Of a DNA stretch of 7,111 nucleotides, positions 5,214 to 7,111 are shown piece after piece. The stretch's first letter is position 1. Each line of letters opens with the position of its first letter. This DNA comes from Candidatus Latescibacterota bacterium (GTDB lineage Bacteria > Krumholzibacteriota > Krumholzibacteriia > Krumholzibacteriales > WJIX01). The notes under the pieces are model-generated. The model searched no databases. It was not told the origin of the DNA and saw only the letters and a program-made list of their open reading frames with translations. The position numbers and the translations under genes are program-made. Where the stretch lies: NCBI GenBank assembly GCA_030643145.1, contig DAOWMJ010000102.1:1-7111 (forward strand), given 5' to 3'.

Positions 5214-6722
5214 ATGGAAGCTAATAAGATCATGGAGGAAATTACCCGGCAGCTTTGCGACATTTACGGTGCTGTAGCTGCGCTTATAACGGTGTCGTTT
5301 CCCGTCGGGGAAAGAAGAACAGTTCTTTTTAGAAACAGGTACAAATCGACCGGTGAGAATAGTAATGAGGCTTTTGTCGATCAAAGATTAAAACCCGCTG
5401 TAGAGCAGAGGCTTCTTTTTTTAACGACTCCAATTCGAAGAGATGTTAAAGGAGGGGTAAGTTCGGTTCAGGAAGTCTCACCCCCATTTTCATATAGCTC
5501 AAGCCAGTTTACCGCGGTGCCAGGATTGCCACCCCGTTGGGGTGTCTCAACCGGAGGAAGCGGACCTCTCGTTTTCAAAGGAACTTTTGATGGTTTTGAT
5601 ATCGAAATATCTCTTGATAGTGATAGAGCTTTAACTGCAACCGTTCCGGGACGGAAGGTTCCTGATACAGCTTTTTGCTTCAGGCTCCTTGAGAAAGCTC
5701 TGCCGTTGTTTTATGTACAGGATTACAGGGAAGATATCCCCTCTAGAGGCAAGGGTGAAGAAATAGGATTATTTGATCCACGGATCATTGGGAATTCAGA
5801 AATTATCAGATCTCTTAAGAGACAGATTCAAAAAGTTGCCTATAGTGAGTTGTCCGTGCTAATAGAAGGTGAAAGTGGAACGGGCAAAGAGATAATAGCT
5901 AAAAATATCCATGGTTTGAGCAGAAGAGCTTCCGCCCCCCTTGTTACGGTGAACTGCATGGAAGTACAACCTTCTCTGCTTCGAGCGGAGCTCTTCGGCC
6001 ATGCAAAGGGGGCTTTTACGGGGGCGGTAGGAGAGAGGGCCGGACTTATTGAGAGCGCCCGGGGAGGCACATTCTTTCTTGATGAAATAGGGGAAATGCC
6101 CGCTAATCTCCAGGCAGCTCTTCTCAGAGTAATTCAGGAAAGAGAGATAAGGAGAGTTGGGGAAAGTTGCCAAAGGAGTATAGATGTAAGATTTATATTT
6201 GCAACCAACAAGAATCTTTCAAAACTTGTTGAAGAAGGCAGTTTCAGAGAGGATCTATTTTATCGTGTTTGCGGAACAAGGATGCATGTGTCTCCATTGC
6301 GGGAAAGGAAAGAGGATATTTTGCTCCTCGCCTCATATTTTCTTCATATACAGGCTCGAAGAGAGAATGTGCGGGTACCTCGACTTGACGCCTCCGCCGC
6401 GAAAAGAATGCTATACTACAATTGGCCCGGGAATGTTCGTGAACTTGCAAATGAGATGGAAAGGGTTGTTGCTTTTAATGAGGGGAAACGACTTATCCGT
6501 GAAGAAATACTTTCGGAGAAATTAACACATAACACCGGAAAACGAGTATCCACTGTCTGTAAATATTCAGCGACACTCCCCGCGGCTATGATGAAACTGG
6601 AAGCCGGGATGATTTCAGATATGTTGAATAGATTCGACGGTAACAGAACGAAAAGCGCTGAGGTTCTTGGAATCTCCAGGCAGGGCCTCTTGAATAAGAT
6701 GAAAAAATATAGCCTGCGGTGA
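5214..6722 (+). CDS. Sigma-54 enhancer-binding activator with unrecognised N-terminal domain (EBP2)
   Basis: The 502-residue protein has a complete sigma-54 activator motor: Walker A GESGTGKE (219-226), GAFTGA loop (266-271), Walker B TFFLDE (286-291), sensor I FATN (329-332), arginine fingers in FREDLFYR (344-351) and sensor II WPGNVREL (404-411). A Fis-type helix-turn-helix, NRTKSAEVLGISRQGLLNKM, ends the protein (about 477-496). The canonical GAFTGA implies normal sigma-54 contact. Residues 1-185 match no family I recognise with confidence. Residues 10-40 and 118-170 have a strand-helix pattern loosely like a GAF-type sensor, separated by a Ser/Gly/Pro-rich stretch (80-120). There is no receiver Asp-Lys set. 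ATG 5214 has an in-frame stop three codons upstream and a weak ribosome site; ATG 5232 (residue 7) is an alternative start. It is divergent from the PqqD gene and has its own sigma-54 and sigma-70-like promoters. The DNA targets are unproven. Confidence 0.93.
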   Translation: MEANKIMEEITRQLCDIYGAVAALITVSFPVGERRTVLFRNRYKSTGENSNEAFVDQRLKPAVEQRLLFLTTPIRRDVKGGVSSVQEVSPPFSYSSSQFTAVPGLPPRWGVSTGGSGPLVFKGTFDGFDIEISLDSDRALTATVPGRKVPDTAFCFRLLEKALPLFYVQDYREDIPSRGKGEEIGLFDPRIIGNSEIIRSLKRQIQKVAYSELSVLIEGESGTGKEIIAKNIHGLSRRASAPLVTVNCMEVQPSLLRAELFGHAKGAFTGAVGERAGLIESARGGTFFLDEIGEMPANLQAALLRVIQEREIRRVGESCQRSIDVRFIFATNKNLSKLVEEGSFREDLFYRVCGTRMHVSPLRERKEDILLLASYFLHIQARRENVRVPRLDASAAKRMLYYNWPGNVRELANEMERVVAFNEGKRLIREEILSEKLTHNTGKRVSTVCKYSATLPAAMMKLEAGMISDMLNRFDGNRTKSAEVLGISRQGLLNKMKKYSLR

Positions 6723-6767
6723 GTAGTAACTATAATTAACTTACGTTACTGAAGGTATATCTACTCA
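6720..6767. repeat. Nested inverted repeats at the end of EBP2
   Basis: TGAGTAG (6720-6726, including the stop codon) pairs with CTACTCA (6761-6767), and AGTAAC (6725-6730) pairs with GTTACT (6745-6750). The two stems share two bases, so they compete. No U-tract follows, so a standard terminator is not supported. Confidence 0.4.
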
Positions 6768-6878
6768 TATGCTTACGGACTAGGCAGTTACAATTATTTA
6801 AGGGGCGTTGAAAAACAAAAGAAATTCAGATAAATCTTAATCAATAGTAATAATAGAAAATATTTATCTTTACAGGAC
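6723..6878. other. AT-rich intergenic spacer after EBP2
   Basis: Apart from the inverted repeats just after the stop I see no gene, sigma-54 motif or clear terminator here. It probably separates the EBP2 locus from the mobile element to its right. Confidence 0.5.
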
Positions 6879-6990
6879 TTCCCCCAAAAATCAGTCTAAC
6901 AATCGACTAACCTGAGCAATAGCAAATAATTGCATATAATTGCAAGTGGAAACGGTGTTTTTTGCTGATTTTTAGTAAAAAATGGGGGAA
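6879..6990. repeat. Inverted repeat TTCCCCCAAAAATCAG with interrupted partner
   Basis: The left arm (6879-6894) is matched by CTGATTTTT (6965-6973) and TGGGGGAA (6983-6990), with nine extra bases between those two blocks. It could be a terminal plus subterminal transposase site, or two facing element ends. The pairing is direct from sequence; the role is inferred. Confidence 0.5.
6926..6945. repeat. Tandem repeat of ATAATTGCAW
   Basis: ATAATTGCAT is followed directly by ATAATTGCAA, two 10-base units one helical turn apart, inside the inverted repeat. This could be a pair of protein-binding sites in the element end. Only two copies are present. Confidence 0.4.
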
Positions 6991-7008
6991 CTTTATGCAT
7001 ACAAGAAA

Positions 7009-7074
7009 GGGTCTCCTGTATTAAGGTAGAGGTAACCAAAAAGAACGTAAGTTCTACTCTACCAAAGGAGACCC
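7009..7074 (+). promoter_or_regulatory. Nested hairpin sequestering the transposase ribosome binding site
   Basis: GGGTCTCCT (7009-7017) pairs with AGGAGACCC (7066-7074), GGTAGAG (7025-7031) with CTCTACC (7057-7063), and AGAAC (7042-7046) with GTTCT (7051-7055) around a GTAA loop. The outer 3' arm contains AGGAG, the ribosome site for ATG 7077, so read-through RNA would hide it. This resembles translation shielding known in IS10, IS50 and IS200. Confidence 0.65.
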
Positions 7075-7076
7075 AA

Positions 7077-7111
7077 ATGCAATATAGCAAAATAGCCGGG
7101 AAAATACGAGA
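7077..7111 (+). CDS. Start of a probable transposase (partial)
   Basis: ATG 7077 follows AAGGAG (7065-7070) by six bases and opens a frame MQYSKIAGKIR that runs off the window. The opening resembles N-termini I recall from IS4-like DDE transposases, but 11 residues are too few for a firm family call. The repeats and shielding hairpin just upstream fit an insertion sequence. It could instead be an unrelated gene with an attenuated leader. Confidence 0.45.
   Translation, partial: MQYSKIAGKIR

Larger units (their letters stand above)
6879..7111 (+). mobile_element. Probable left end of an insertion sequence (continues beyond window)
   Basis: A C-rich/A-rich inverted repeat, a structured leader and the first codons of a transposase-like protein occur together at the edge. 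The left boundary is uncertain: I place it at TTCCCCCA (6879), but the true end may be a few bases away. The opposite end lies outside the window, so terminal repeats and target duplication cannot be compared. The call rests on layout and the N-terminal peptide. Confidence 0.42.

Noticed and set aside
6896..7090. Minus-strand open frame of 64 codons at the right edge
   Set aside because: It runs antisense through the repeats, hairpin and leader of the probable insertion sequence, with low-complexity hydrophobic content and no ribosome site.

Overview
The window (7,111 bases, roughly 43% G+C by eye) looks like a chromosomal segment of a Gram-negative bacterium that uses sigma-54. Two exported lipoproteins, two sigma-54 enhancer-binding activators and a stand-alone PqqD-like protein suggest an uncultivated FCB-type lineage (for example Krumholzibacteriota, Eisenbacteria or Latescibacterota) or a deltaproteobacterial relative. 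That placement is inference from gene content only. No rRNA, tRNA or CRISPR array was seen.

Layout. On the minus strand, 464-1 is the 5' part of a lipoprotein gene with a ZU5-like segment. It is preceded by a near-consensus sigma-54 promoter (546-561). Upstream in the same direction is a sigma-54 activator gene (EBP1, 2278-824) with a degenerate receiver domain. EBP1 has its own candidate sigma-54 promoter (2337-2352), which overlaps the longest possible TTG start and so favours ATG 2278. Divergent from EBP1, on the plus strand, is a 627-residue lipoprotein metallopeptidase (2573-4456) with a TIG/IPT-like N-terminus and an HEFVH...WLEEGLAH zinc site. It converges on a small PqqD-family gene (4846-4478, minus). 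Divergent from that is a second sigma-54 activator (EBP2, 5214-6722, plus). The 367-base region between them holds two dyads, a sigma-70-like and a sigma-54-like promoter for EBP2, and a sigma-70-like promoter for the PqqD gene. The right edge (about 6879-7111) looks like the left end of an insertion sequence: inverted repeats, a nested hairpin that pairs with the ribosome binding site, and the first 11 codons of a probable transposase.

How the parts may work together (inference). EBP1 probably activates the downstream lipoprotein promoter and perhaps its own. EBP2 probably activates its own sigma-54 promoter and may influence the PqqD gene through the shared dyads. The signals these activators sense are unknown: EBP1 lacks the phospho-acceptor Asp, and EBP2 has an N-terminal domain I do not recognise. 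The main observation is a compact cluster of two unusual sigma-54 activators, three candidate sigma-54 promoters and cell-envelope proteins, next to an orphan RiPP-recognition-like protein.
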